Below the pieces are notes generated by a model that was not told where the DNA came from, made no database searches, and saw only the letters and a program-made list of their open reading frames with translations. Positions 6,997 through 15,309 of a stretch of 36,444 bases of DNA are shown here, piece by piece; positions within the stretch are counted from its first letter, which is position 1, and each line of letters starts with the position of its first letter. Made by a program: the position numbers and the translations under genes. Source of the DNA: JBBDST01 sp040904765 (GTDB lineage Bacteria; Actinomycetota; Nitriliruptoria; Nitriliruptorales; Nitriliruptoraceae); assembly GCA_040904765.1 (NCBI GenBank), contig JBBDST010000027.1, positions 1 through 36,444 of the forward strand. The letters are read 5' to 3'.

Positions 6997-8265
6997 GTGA
7001 CGCAACCAGTTTCCCCCCTCCCTCCACGCAAATCGAAGCGTCACGAGGCGCGCCTAGGTGCATCCCCATTTGGCCCCAACCTCCCAAGCATCCTGATTGC
7101 ACTCGCCTATCTGTTGGCCGTGTTCGTATGGCTTGTAGCAGGTGACCTGATGCCCGGCGGTCGCTGGTTCGCAGTGCATCTGTTCACACTCGGATTTCTT
7201 ACCAACCTGATTCTCACTCTTAGTCACCATTTCGCACTTACCGTCACTCGCACCGACCGGACAATCAGCCCGTGGTGGCCGGCGGTCATAAACACTGGCA
7301 TCATCTTGGTGCTGTACGGCCTGCCGCAAGAGCGCCTAGCACTCATGATCGCCGGCGCAACGATCACCATTGGATCCGTGTCCGTGGCTTATCTGCGGCT
7401 TCGCCGGATGCGTCGCCAAGCAGTGGGTGCACGCTTTAGTTTTGTCGTACGCATCTATGAACGAGCCCACGGGGCGTTTATTCACGGCGCCATCCTAGGA
7501 GCACTCGTTGGGGCGAATGTTGTGAGCGGCGCCTGGTGGGGGAGTGTGCGCTTAGCACATTTGCACGCCAACGTCTTTGGCTGGGCCGGACTTACCTTAA
7601 TCGCTACCCTTGTGTTTTTCGGACCCACCATGGCACACACCAAGATCCGACCCGGTGCCGACAGTGATGCTGTACCCGTGTTGAAGTACGGCGCACATGC
7701 GCTCACCGTCGCACTGGGATTTTTGATCTTCACCGGGATAGGCGGGCTTACCGGCACATTGATGCGCGTGACTGCAGCCATATTTCTCGGGATATTTGCC
7801 TACGCCATCACACGCGTATGCGTCCCGGTGTATCGCGCGGTGTATGCGGCACGACCAAGCGCCCAACGGCCGTTAGTTATCGCACTCACCGTATGGTTCC
7901 CACTCGTGGTGTGGACTGACGTGCTGGTGGTTGCAACTGCGCAGTGGCGCTGGCTTGATGGGGTCGGTGCGGCGGCGTTTACTGGCGTGCTGGGACAAGC
8001 AGTCCTTGCCACTTTGTTGTATCTGGCGCCCTTACTGCGCGGTCGCACTGCGCACGCCCGCGAACTCATCCGTACCCGACTGGAGGTGCTTGCGCGCACC
8101 CGTGCATTTGCGGTCAGTATCGGTGCGATGTGTGTCAGCATCGGCGCATTTCGAGTTGGTGCGAGCAGCTCGTTCGCTACCGTCGGGTTTGCGCTCTTGG
8201 GCATTGTCGTTGCCTGGGGAGTAATAGCTGTCCTTCGCCCTGCCAATGGGCTTGAAATGGCATGA
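6997..8265 (+). CDS. Polytopic membrane protein associated with nirK (NnrS/copper-oxidase membrane-domain-like)
   Basis: A 422-residue integral membrane protein with about eleven hydrophobic segments, starting at GTG 6997 behind AGGAG (6985-6989). Conserved-looking histidine motifs sit in the membrane segments: HLFTLGFLTN followed by LSHHFA, and LAHLHANVFGW followed by FFGPTMAHTKIRPG. From memory, this pattern matches the membrane domain that accompanies, or is fused to, NirK-type multicopper proteins in other actinobacteria, and more distantly NnrS, a haem/copper protein of NO metabolism. A role in NO handling, or in passing electrons to NirK, is therefore inferred. It probably forms a unit with nirK and the broken cupredoxin-like gene. 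Confidence 0.65.
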   Translation: MTQPVSPLPPRKSKRHEARLGASPFGPNLPSILIALAYLLAVFVWLVAGDLMPGGRWFAVHLFTLGFLTNLILTLSHHFALTVTRTDRTISPWWPAVINTGIILVLYGLPQERLALMIAGATITIGSVSVAYLRLRRMRRQAVGARFSFVVRIYERAHGAFIHGAILGALVGANVVSGAWWGSVRLAHLHANVFGWAGLTLIATLVFFGPTMAHTKIRPGADSDAVPVLKYGAHALTVALGFLIFTGIGGLTGTLMRVTAAIFLGIFAYAITRVCVPVYRAVYAARPSAQRPLVIALTVWFPLVVWTDVLVVATAQWRWLDGVGAAAFTGVLGQAVLATLLYLAPLLRGRTAHARELIRTRLEVLARTRAFAVSIGAMCVSIGAFRVGASSSFATVGFALLGIVVAWGVIAVLRPANGLEMA

Positions 8266-8713
8266 TTGAGATGCCACCAGTGAGGGTGCGTGTTAGCACG
8301 TAAAATCTGACATCACCGGGCAGTGCAAATGTGTCAGCGGTCAACGCTTCATGAAACGTCACGATCTGCGCCTGGGTGGTGCGGGCCAACTCGTCACGTA
8401 ACACCCCTTGGATACGAGCCTACGAAAGGTCAACCGCGCACGCGCTATCCCACCGGCACGATCTGCTGCGCAGCAAACACGCAGTCGAGGGCATGTTTTC
8501 ATTTACCAGCCGCATGACCAACAACACGTGAGTCATCTTCGTATCTCAAACCACCACCGGTGGCCGGCACTTCGCCCCGCACGAGTTTGGCACGCACTAA
8601 CTTGGCAAAGATTGTTGCGACGTATGACAGCGGAATATGCATCTCTTTGGTGATGTCTCGCGACTTGCGTCGTGACCCGTCGGGATAGCGCTGCGTCCAA
8701 GCTCAAGCTTCAT
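8266..8713 (-). pseudogene. Remnant of an Rrf2-family regulator (NsrR/IscR-like)
   Basis: Three pieces in different minus-strand frames together resemble an Rrf2 protein. An ATG at 8713 gives MKLELGR. The second frame (8692 to TGA 8499) gives SRDITKEMHIPLSYVATIFA then KLVRAKLVRGEVPATGGGLR, which follows the winged-helix part of IscR/NsrR closely (IPLSY, L-x-RA-x-LV, GGG). A third frame (8404 downward) gives LRDELARTTQAQIVTFHEAL then TADTFAL, like the end of the family. About 15 residues seem missing near the N-terminus. NsrR members sense NO through an Fe-S cluster, so this may have been the regulator of the nirK island. It is broken by at least two frame changes. Confidence 0.55.
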
Positions 8714-8844
8714 GCCACTAAGTGTAGTGCCCGTCGGTTTACAGTTAGCCGTACGCACCGAAGGCTGTGAGGGCGGGTGAGTAGCCGAATGTTGGTGCTC
8801 GCTTTAGAGTCGTCATGGCATGACTGACGGCCAAAGGACGCGAC

Positions 8845-9894
8845 ATGGCAGATCTTCGCGCAACGGTCGATGCGCTTGTTGATCGTGGCAGGATCCCGGA
8901 CATGGTGTTACGGGGAGCTATCAAGACACTTGTGTTGGGCCGCCTTGTCGCTTCACGTGTAACTCGAGGCTTGGACGTTGAGGCGCTGTGGGATGGGCCG
9001 GTCACGATCGCGGTTGATGATGCTAACCGGCAGCATTACACGGTGCCAGATACGTTTTTTGCCACCATCCTTGGGCCTCATCTGAAGTATTCGTGTGCGG
9101 TGTGGCCGCAAACCGCACAGACGTTAACCGACGCGGAAGAAGCAGCCCTCTCGCTTACTTGTGAACGCGCAGACTTAAAAGACGGTCAGGCAATTCTCGA
9201 ACTTGGGTGTGGCTGGGGATCACTGACGTTATGGATGGCATCCGCATACCCGGCCGCAACCATCACGGCCGTGTCAAACTCGCCCACCCAACGCGACTAC
9301 ATCATGAACCAAGCGGCTCAGCGTGGGCTTAGCAATGTGAACGTCGTAACCCGTGACATCGGAACACTTACGAGTGGCACCGACAGTGACGTAGTGGCCG
9401 AAGGCAAGTTTGACCGGATTGTCAGTGTCGAAATGATGGAACACGCCAGGAACCATCGCGAACTTGGTCGGCGTATCGCAGGGTGGCTGAAGTCAGACGG
9501 CAGCCTGTTTGTCCATGTGTTCGCCCATAAAACCCGTCCGTACCTGTTTGATGTCGGCACTACTGGTGACTGGATGGCACGCCACTTTTTTACGGGGGGA
9601 ATGATGCCATCTGTGGAGCTGCTGCCACACGCATTCGATCAACTCACCCACCAGCAGACCTGGTGGGTGAACGGGCGCCACTACAGCAAAACATTGGCGG
9701 CATGGCGACGCCGACTTGACGCTAACCGGGATCAACTTGTAGCCCTGTTGCAAGATGACGGACCACGAGAGTTAGGTGAAACACGGTTGAACCGATGGCG
9801 GGTGTTTCTCATCGCCTGCGAAGAACTGTTTGCGTTCGGGGGTGGACGCCAATGGGGGGTAGTTCATCAGCGGTTCAGTCACCCGAAAACCTAA
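8845..9894 (+). CDS. CFA-synthase-like SAM-dependent methyltransferase
   Basis: A 349-residue methyltransferase of the cyclopropane-fatty-acyl-phospholipid synthase superfamily. SAM motif I is ILELGCGWGS (about 117-126), preceded by the family segment LKYSCAVWP (about 80-88) and followed by VSVEMMEHARNH and FVHVFAHK. The C-terminal part (WMARHFFTGGMMPS, then TWWVNGRHYSKTL) resembles the branch that also includes coclaurine N-methyltransferases, so a lipid or a small-molecule substrate is possible. No membrane segment is seen. AAAGGA lies seven bases upstream of ATG 8845. It appears monocistronic, converging on the arsR-type gene. Confidence 0.8.
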   Translation: MADLRATVDALVDRGRIPDMVLRGAIKTLVLGRLVASRVTRGLDVEALWDGPVTIAVDDANRQHYTVPDTFFATILGPHLKYSCAVWPQTAQTLTDAEEAALSLTCERADLKDGQAILELGCGWGSLTLWMASAYPAATITAVSNSPTQRDYIMNQAAQRGLSNVNVVTRDIGTLTSGTDSDVVAEGKFDRIVSVEMMEHARNHRELGRRIAGWLKSDGSLFVHVFAHKTRPYLFDVGTTGDWMARHFFTGGMMPSVELLPHAFDQLTHQQTWWVNGRHYSKTLAAWRRRLDANRDQLVALLQDDGPRELGETRLNRWRVFLIACEELFAFGGGRQWGVVHQRFSHPKT

Positions 9895-9895
9895 G

Positions 9896-9928
9896 CACAC
9901 CTAAGCGCCGCTGCGCGTTACGTGTGTG
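9896..9928. terminator. Imperfect hairpin between two convergent genes
   Basis: CACAC, TAA and GCGC pair with GCGC, TTA and GTGTG around a four-base loop (9909-9912), with small bulges. It spans the space between the methyltransferase stop (9894) and the end of the arsR-type gene (stop 9918-9920). No strong T-run follows on the plus strand; on the minus strand a GGTTTTC follows some bases later. Possibly a weak bidirectional terminator. Confidence 0.3.
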
Positions 9929-10235
9929 AAATCGGTCGCGTTTGTAGCTGCGCTCCGATGGCGGCGATGGCCTCAGGAAGCGCCCGGTAGTAGACGTTCA
10001 CGCCGCGACGTTCTTTGGTCACGAGGCCTGCCTCGGCCAGTCGTTTCAAGTGGTGGCTGACAGTCGGTTCGCCAAGTCCCACCAGCGGTGCAAGTGCGCA
10101 GGTGCACAGTTCGCGCGTTGGTTCGCTCAGTAGTTGGCCGATCAGGCGCAGTCGCACCGGATCTGCCAGAGCTTTTAAGCGCTCAGCGAAACGGTCTGCA
10201 TCATCAGCGAACGGCAGGTGGGGATCGTGGTCCAT
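9918..10235 (-). CDS. ArsR-family transcriptional repressor
   Basis: A 105-residue winged-helix regulator from ATG 10235; the longer frame to 10376 would cross the divergent operator region and is not used. ALADPVRLRLIGQLL, then EPTVSHHLKRLAEAGLV and RRGVNVYYRAL, is the canonical ArsR fold. ELCTCAL (Cys44, Cys46) corresponds to the ELCVCDL arsenite-binding site of ArsR, with both cysteines kept. It is divergent from an ArsP-like permease, with a strong palindrome between them, so autoregulation and control of the permease by trivalent arsenic or a related metalloid is expected. Confidence 0.85.
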   Translation of the reverse strand: MDHDPHLPFADDADRFAERLKALADPVRLRLIGQLLSEPTRELCTCALAPLVGLGEPTVSHHLKRLAEAGLVTKERRGVNVYYRALPEAIAAIGAQLQTRPISHT

Positions 10236-10261
10236 AAAACCCAGTCTATCTCTTTGACGTT

Positions 10262-10297
10262 CATCGAACGAAACCCTATTCTTCGATGAACATCGAA
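10262..10297. promoter_or_regulatory. Operator candidate of the ArsR-type regulator
   Basis: TTCGATG-AA-CATCGAA (10282-10297) has perfect 7-base arms. A third half-site, CATCGAA, sits at 10262-10268. It lies in the divergent spacer, 25-60 bases from the regulator start and upstream of the permease start at 10361. The position and symmetry fit an ArsR operator. Confidence 0.7.
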
Positions 10298-10360
10298 ACA
10301 TTGGGAGTTCTCGGCGCACCGAAGAACAATCACTTACGTGATCAAACGAAGGACACACAC

Positions 10361-11356
10361 GTGATCGACCTCGCACGACTCATCGAGACCCTCCAAGTGT
10401 TTGCCGGCTTGACCTTGCGCATCGTCGCACTGTTTATCCCGATATCGTTTGGCATCGTGCTGCTGCAACGCTGGCTGGGCGATGACCGACTCGCCCGCAT
10501 TATGGGTGGCCAACGGCGCATAACCGTGCTTGCCAAAGGCGTAGCGCTTGGCTCCATCACCCCATTCTGCGGCTGCTCAACCATCCCGGTGCTGCTTGGT
10601 CTCATTCGCGCCCGCACCCGCTTTGCGGGTGTGGCCGCATTTATGCTCGCCTCGCCCTTGTTAAACCCGTACATCGTCGGCGTTGTTTGGGTGCTCTTTG
10701 GAGTTCGACTCCTCGCCGGCTACACAGCGCTGGCGCTCCTAAGCTCCATGCTGCTCGGCGCGATCTGGGAACGGGCAGGACTTGAGGCGTACCTCAAACC
10801 TCACGTGCTGCCACCTCCGCTTGCTGCCAGCCAACCAGCATCTGTCATGACTGGCGACTTGAGCGCACGACTGCCGTCATTCTCCTTGCCAGTAATCCAA
10901 TCGGACGCACCAACGTCCGTCACAGTCACCCCGTGGCGAGGTCTTCGCACCGAACTGCATGCAGCTCGCGGGCCGGTACGTGAGCAGCTGCGCCCGATGA
11001 TCAAACCAGTCCTCATCGGGCTTGCGATCGGTGCGGTGATCTACGGGTTTGTTCCGCGCGACATGGTCGCAAGCCTCCTTGGCGACGCTAACTGGTGGAC
11101 TTTGCCGCTAGCCGCGTTAATCGGCCTGCCGCTGTATCTGCGCGGAGCAGTTGCCTTTCCGATCGGAGCCGGACTGTTAGCCGCAGGAGTTGGCTTAGGC
11201 CCGATGCTGGCAATGATCATCGCGGGCATGGGAGCCAGCATCCCGGAAGTGACGATTCTCAGCGGTATCTTCCAGCGTCGGCTGCTGCTCGCGTTTCTCG
11301 CATCCGTGTTTGCGACTGCCATAGTTGGAGGCGTGCTGCTTCCCCTCGTCGTATGA
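10361..11356 (+). CDS. ArsP-like permease (DUF318/PF03773 family)
   Basis: A 331-residue membrane permease with two groups of transmembrane segments, roughly 12-165 and 235-331, joined by a polar loop. The motif TPFCGCSTIPVLLGL (Cys70, Cys72) and the later VAFPIGAGLL and GASIPEVTIL segments are typical of the ArsP/DUF318 family, some members of which export methylarsenite or other organoarsenicals. I use GTG 10361, preceded by GAAGGA (10348-10353), because the ATG at 10286 lies inside the operator palindrome. The divergent ArsR-type gene supports a metalloid efflux role. No arsenate reductase or arsenite methyltransferase is adjacent. Confidence 0.8.
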   Translation: MIDLARLIETLQVFAGLTLRIVALFIPISFGIVLLQRWLGDDRLARIMGGQRRITVLAKGVALGSITPFCGCSTIPVLLGLIRARTRFAGVAAFMLASPLLNPYIVGVVWVLFGVRLLAGYTALALLSSMLLGAIWERAGLEAYLKPHVLPPPLAASQPASVMTGDLSARLPSFSLPVIQSDAPTSVTVTPWRGLRTELHAARGPVREQLRPMIKPVLIGLAIGAVIYGFVPRDMVASLLGDANWWTLPLAALIGLPLYLRGAVAFPIGAGLLAAGVGLGPMLAMIIAGMGASIPEVTILSGIFQRRLLLAFLASVFATAIVGGVLLPLVV

Positions 11357-11688
11357 CCTGCTGCAGGCATTCCTAAAGGGACTGCTCACCGAGTTGCGTT
11401 TGCGATTGCTCTGTGGGCACACCACATCGGCCGCCATCCGATCGCGTTGTAGGTCGCAGCCGTTGTAGTCCCAAGTCGTTCGTCGCTGCATGTTTCACCA
11501 ACAATGACGACCTTAACGTTCGCATCGCAACCCGCGTGACACAACGACACTGAGATGGCCGCTAAGCCCGCTGCGGATTCCTACCACACGCATACATATG
11601 AAGGTTTTGGGCGGGCAGTGACAGACACGCATCCACAGCGTTGCGCGGAGTTATGCTTTCGTTGATGGTTAGACGCTCGGGGGCACTG
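11357..11688 (+). other. 332-base spacer with no recognised gene
   Basis: Between the permease stop and the heliorhodopsin start. I see no tRNA, no convincing coding frame on either strand and no strong hairpin. Several in-frame start codons for the rhodopsin lie at its end (11641, 11653, 11665). The rhodopsin promoter is presumably here, but no clear -10/-35 pair was found. Confidence 0.5.
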
Positions 11689-12513
11689 ATGAAAAACGGC
11701 AACCAACTGTTTGCTGGGCTAAGCGATATGGACGTTGCCAAACGCATCGACCGGTTGCGGCTTCAAAACGTCGCGATGGGCGTGCTGCACTTACTTCAAG
11801 CGATCGTCATCTGGGTGTTGAACGAAACCAAGTTCAAACTTCCAATCACCGCCACCTACCCGACTGACGCGCCTGGGCTTGCTCCGCCACGCTTGTGGGA
11901 TCCGGCACTGTTCCAACTCGACATCGGCGGTGCGATCTTCTTGTTTCTCGCGTTAAGCGCGCTCGCCCATTTTGTCATCGCCTCACCCCTCTATTTCCCC
12001 CGCTACAAAGCCGACCTTAAACGCGGCAAAAACACGGCTCGATGGGTCGAATACTCCGTCTCGGCATCGATAATGCTGGTCGTCATCGCAAGCATCACCG
12101 GCATCATCGATGTCGCCGCGTTGATTGCAATTGTCGGCGCAAACGCAGCGATGATCTTTTTTGGGGACATGCAGGAGCGTTACGAAAAGCCAGGCGGCAG
12201 CCTCATCCCGTTTTGGCTGGGCACAGTCGTTGGCATCATCCCATGGATCGCGATCGGCTTTTATCTGTTTGGAGTTGGTGCTGAGGGCTATGACCTCTCC
12301 GAAGTGCCAGGTTTCGTGTGGGTGATCTTCTTTGCACTCTTCGCGTTTTTCTTTTCATTCGGATTGAACCAGTGGCTGCAGTTCAAACGGATCGGCCGCT
12401 GGGCCAACTATCTGACTGGTGAAACGACGTATGTGGTGCTGTCGCTTGTCGCCAAGTCGTTGCTGGCCTGGCTGCTGTTTGCCAACGTCCTGGTGCTACC
12501 AACCGTCTCCTAA
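11689..12513 (+). CDS. Heliorhodopsin
   Basis: A 274-residue seven-helix retinal protein of the heliorhodopsin family. Diagnostic segments are RWVEYSVSASIM in helix 3, with Glu121 as the Schiff-base counterion, and LSLVAKSLLAW in helix 7, with Lys256 as the retinal-binding lysine. The internal pieces FGDMQERYEKP, LIPFWLG and ANYLTGETTYVVLSL follow the 48C12 prototype closely. Heliorhodopsins sit inverted in the membrane (N-terminus inside) and are usually not pumps; signalling or regulatory roles are proposed. The start is uncertain among 11653, 11665, 11689 and 11728, because none has a good ribosome site. No retinal-synthesis gene such as a carotene dioxygenase is in the window. Confidence 0.93.
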   Translation: MKNGNQLFAGLSDMDVAKRIDRLRLQNVAMGVLHLLQAIVIWVLNETKFKLPITATYPTDAPGLAPPRLWDPALFQLDIGGAIFLFLALSALAHFVIASPLYFPRYKADLKRGKNTARWVEYSVSASIMLVVIASITGIIDVAALIAIVGANAAMIFFGDMQERYEKPGGSLIPFWLGTVVGIIPWIAIGFYLFGVGAEGYDLSEVPGFVWVIFFALFAFFFSFGLNQWLQFKRIGRWANYLTGETTYVVLSLVAKSLLAWLLFANVLVLPTVS

Positions 12514-12571
12514 CCGACATGTTGCAAGACAGTTGAGCGGGTCGCACTGAAAGCTTGAAAGACGTGTTGGG

Positions 12572-13738
12572 TTAGTAGCTTTTCGGCAGACCTAAACCGT
12601 GGGTGCCGATATAGTTCAAGATCATTTCTTGGCTCACCGGCGCGATGCGCATCAGTCGTGCTTCACGAAACAGGCGTTCTACCTGATACTCGACGGCATA
12701 ACCCATCCCGCCATGGGTTTGCACGGCACGATCAGCCGTTTCAAACGCTGCTTCGGCAGCGAGATATTTCGCCATATTTGCTTCTTTGCCACACGGCTGA
12801 CCCGAGTCATACAGCCAAGCAGCCTTACGGATCATCAACTCGGCGGCATCAAGTTTGATCAACGCGTCGGCCAACGGAAACTGGATCCCCTGGTTTTTGC
12901 CGATTGGACGGTCAAACACCACTCGGTCATTGGCGTATTGCACCGCTCGTTTGAGGGTTGCACGGCCGATACCAAGCGCTTCGGATGCGATCAAGATTCG
13001 TTCCGGATTTAAGCCGTCAAGTAGATAGGTGAATCCTTTACCTTCTTCACCGACCCGATGTTCTTCTGGGATACGGAGCCCATCGATAAACAGTTCGTTA
13101 GAACTGACCGCATTGCGACCCATCTTTGGGATCGGGCGAATATCGACCGTGTTACGGTCAAGATCAGTGAAAAACAGGGTCATTCCGTCTGTTTTTTTGG
13201 TGACATCGGCATACGGTGTCGTCCGTGCGAGCAACAGAATTTTTTCGGACTCTTGCGCTTTAGAGATCCAAACTTTTTTGCCGTGCACAACGTAATCACT
13301 GCCGTCACGGGCAGCAAACGTGGTGATCCGAGTCGTATCCAGGCCTGCTTCGGGTTCGGTCACTCCGAAACATACGTGTAGGTCACCTGACACGATCCGA
13401 GGCAGGTTGGCTTGTTTCAATGCTTCAGATCCGTGGACAATCACCGGATGCATCCCAAAAATCGACATGTGCATCGAACTGGCACCGTTCATCCCGGCGC
13501 CAGAACTTGCCACGTTCTCTAACAGCAGCGCTGCCTCGCTGATGCCAAGCCCGTGACCGCCATATTCAACTGGGGTGGTGATGCCAAGCCAGCCGCCGTC
13601 GGCAAACGCCTTATAGAACTCCCAGGGGAACGTGTGGGTCGAATCGCAGCGCGTCCAATAATCATCATCAAAGGCTGCAGCAATGTCGCGCACCCCTTGC
13701 ACAAGATCTTTGTGGTCGTCGTTGACGGTGAACTCCAT
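12572..13738 (-). CDS. Acyl-CoA dehydrogenase
   Basis: A 388-residue FAD-dependent dehydrogenase that introduces an alpha-beta double bond into an acyl-CoA. Landmarks are FGVTEPEAGLDT (about 124-135), KVWISKA (155-161), QTHGGMGYAVE (340-350) and a C-terminal GLGLPKSY. GAGGGG precedes ATG 13738. The usual YEG catalytic glutamate is absent: the aligned segment reads RIAPVSQEM. Glu246 in GLNPERILIA lies where isovaleryl-CoA and long-chain acyl-CoA dehydrogenases carry their base, so it is the probable catalytic residue. It is divergent from the CoA ligase-like genes, with which it may share a catabolic pathway. Chain length is not predictable. Confidence 0.9.
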   Translation of the reverse strand: MEFTVNDDHKDLVQGVRDIAAAFDDDYWTRCDSTHTFPWEFYKAFADGGWLGITTPVEYGGHGLGISEAALLLENVASSGAGMNGASSMHMSIFGMHPVIVHGSEALKQANLPRIVSGDLHVCFGVTEPEAGLDTTRITTFAARDGSDYVVHGKKVWISKAQESEKILLLARTTPYADVTKKTDGMTLFFTDLDRNTVDIRPIPKMGRNAVSSNELFIDGLRIPEEHRVGEEGKGFTYLLDGLNPERILIASEALGIGRATLKRAVQYANDRVVFDRPIGKNQGIQFPLADALIKLDAAELMIRKAAWLYDSGQPCGKEANMAKYLAAEAAFETADRAVQTHGGMGYAVEYQVERLFREARLMRIAPVSQEMILNYIGTHGLGLPKSY

Positions 13739-14118
13739 GAAAGCCCCTCAGTTCTTGGATTTGCTAACAACATCAATATCTTCTGCGCACAAATATGCTT
13801 CATACAGCCATTTCATCGCGCTATTACCTCACATGCTGTGCGTCTCCCACACGCGTGTGAAACAAGAGTACTCAAACAGCCGACTGGCCTGCCATTCGGG
13901 CAGAATAGTGCTCCAGCAGACTCGAAACAGGGGCTTCTTTGGCTGCCCGCTCGCACGGTGATAGTGTCGTTTGATGGGAGTGACACACGTTTTTTAAGCG
14001 ATAAAGTCACGCGCGGGCTCGTTATGTGAGCCATGTGTGGGGCGTAAACATATGTGCGCCCTGTGGTGCGACGGCTCACGCTTTCGTGGGGAAAGTCACA
14101 GTCAACGAGGAGATGCGA
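13739..14118. other. 380-base divergent spacer
   Basis: It separates the acyl-CoA dehydrogenase from the CoA-ligase-like operon and should hold both promoters. Frames are open across parts of it, but their composition is not gene-like. No palindrome or RNA gene stood out. Confidence 0.45.
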
Positions 14119-15309
14119 GTGGTGCGTGCACGCGAAAGTGCCGGACTGGCGTGGCTTAAAACGCAAGGACTGAAAGTCCCAAAGTTTGTTGGCATCCAAC
14201 CTGACACAGATCTTGACGCGCTCACCATCCCATTTGAAGCACCCTGGATCGTCAAACCTGACGTAGCCATCGGGGGCAAAGGCCAGCGTGGACTTGTCCA
14301 CCGTTGTGAGGATCAGGCCGCATTACAACATGCAGCCTCAGACCTGTTCGCACAACAATTTAACGGCAGCCCGCTAGCGGCTGTGATCATCGAAGAGTGT
14401 GTTGACGGCGACGAGTTTTTTCTTGCGATAGCAATCGACGAACAACACCGTCGCCCGGTCATTCGGTGCGCGCCGGTCGGTGGAGTCGGCTTTGATGCCA
14501 CCAGCACGAACGTGTACGAAGCATCGCTTGTCACTGACCTTGACGAGACGGCGCTGCAAACAACCATTCGTGCAGCCGGCTTTGCGGATGAAACGATGGA
14601 GATTGTTCAGCGCACACTGCGTCAAATGTGGGACGCGTTCGTTGCCAGTGAAGCAGTACTCATCGAAGTAAACCCTTTGAAATGGGACGGCAAACACGGC
14701 ACTGCCGTTGGCATCGCACTTGAATTTGACCCACATAGTCAGACATCGGTTGATGCACGAAGACCCGAACTTGAAACCACGCTGGCTGCGTCGCTTGGGC
14801 GCACCCCTACCGTGCGTGAAGATGCCGTCGCCGCAGCTGACGCACGTGAAGCTGATCGGCCTGGCATGACCTTTTTTGAACTCGATGGCGATATCGCCTT
14901 CGTGGTCGCAGGTGGTGGCGCGGCACTGTTTACCTTCGACTTTCTGCACGACCATGGGCTCAATCCCGCCTGTTACACCGACTACAGCCCCGGAGGGGGC
15001 CTGGACAAACTCACAGCCCTGTTCGAAGCGGCCCTGTCCATCCCCAACATTCGCGGCGTGTTCGTTGGCGTTGCCGTGTTGAACGTGATGGACACCGAGT
15101 TTTTCGCCGATGCGCTGCTCACCGCACTCGACACAACGGGCATCGATCCACACACCGTTCCGATCGTTGCACGCATTGCCGGGCCAGGCGAAACTTTGAC
15201 ACTACAACGCTTACGCGCCGTGTCCGGACTTACCGTATTTGGGCGCGAAGAAACCCTCGAACATGCCGGCAGTGTTCTAGTCACACAACTTGCCAAGGTG
15301 GGTTCATGA
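14119..15309 (+). CDS. Acid-CoA ligase beta-like subunit (ATP-grasp, succinyl-CoA synthetase-like)
   Basis: About 396 residues resembling the ATP-grasp plus ligase domains of ADP-forming succinyl-CoA synthetase beta. PWIVKPDVAIGGKGQRGLV is the ATP-binding segment, AVIIEECVDGDEFFLAI a core strand, and LIEVNPLKW the conserved metal/phosphate-binding end of ATP-grasp. The second half (VAGGGAALFTFDFLHDHG, then CYTDYSPGG) corresponds to the ligase domain. GAGGAG (14107-14112) sits six bases before GTG 14119 and touches an ATG at 14113, so the GTG is preferred. The stop overlaps the next start by four bases (ATGA), so the two subunits are translationally coupled. It is divergent from standard SucC, and the acid substrate is unknown. 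Confidence 0.78.
   Translation: MVRARESAGLAWLKTQGLKVPKFVGIQPDTDLDALTIPFEAPWIVKPDVAIGGKGQRGLVHRCEDQAALQHAASDLFAQQFNGSPLAAVIIEECVDGDEFFLAIAIDEQHRRPVIRCAPVGGVGFDATSTNVYEASLVTDLDETALQTTIRAAGFADETMEIVQRTLRQMWDAFVASEAVLIEVNPLKWDGKHGTAVGIALEFDPHSQTSVDARRPELETTLAASLGRTPTVREDAVAAADAREADRPGMTFFELDGDIAFVVAGGGAALFTFDFLHDHGLNPACYTDYSPGGGLDKLTALFEAALSIPNIRGVFVGVAVLNVMDTEFFADALLTALDTTGIDPHTVPIVARIAGPGETLTLQRLRAVSGLTVFGREETLEHAGSVLVTQLAKVGS

Noticed and set aside
13813..14301. Minus-strand 162-residue frame in the acyl-CoA dehydrogenase/ligase spacer
   Set aside because: It overlaps the ligase beta-like start in antisense and resembles no protein family.
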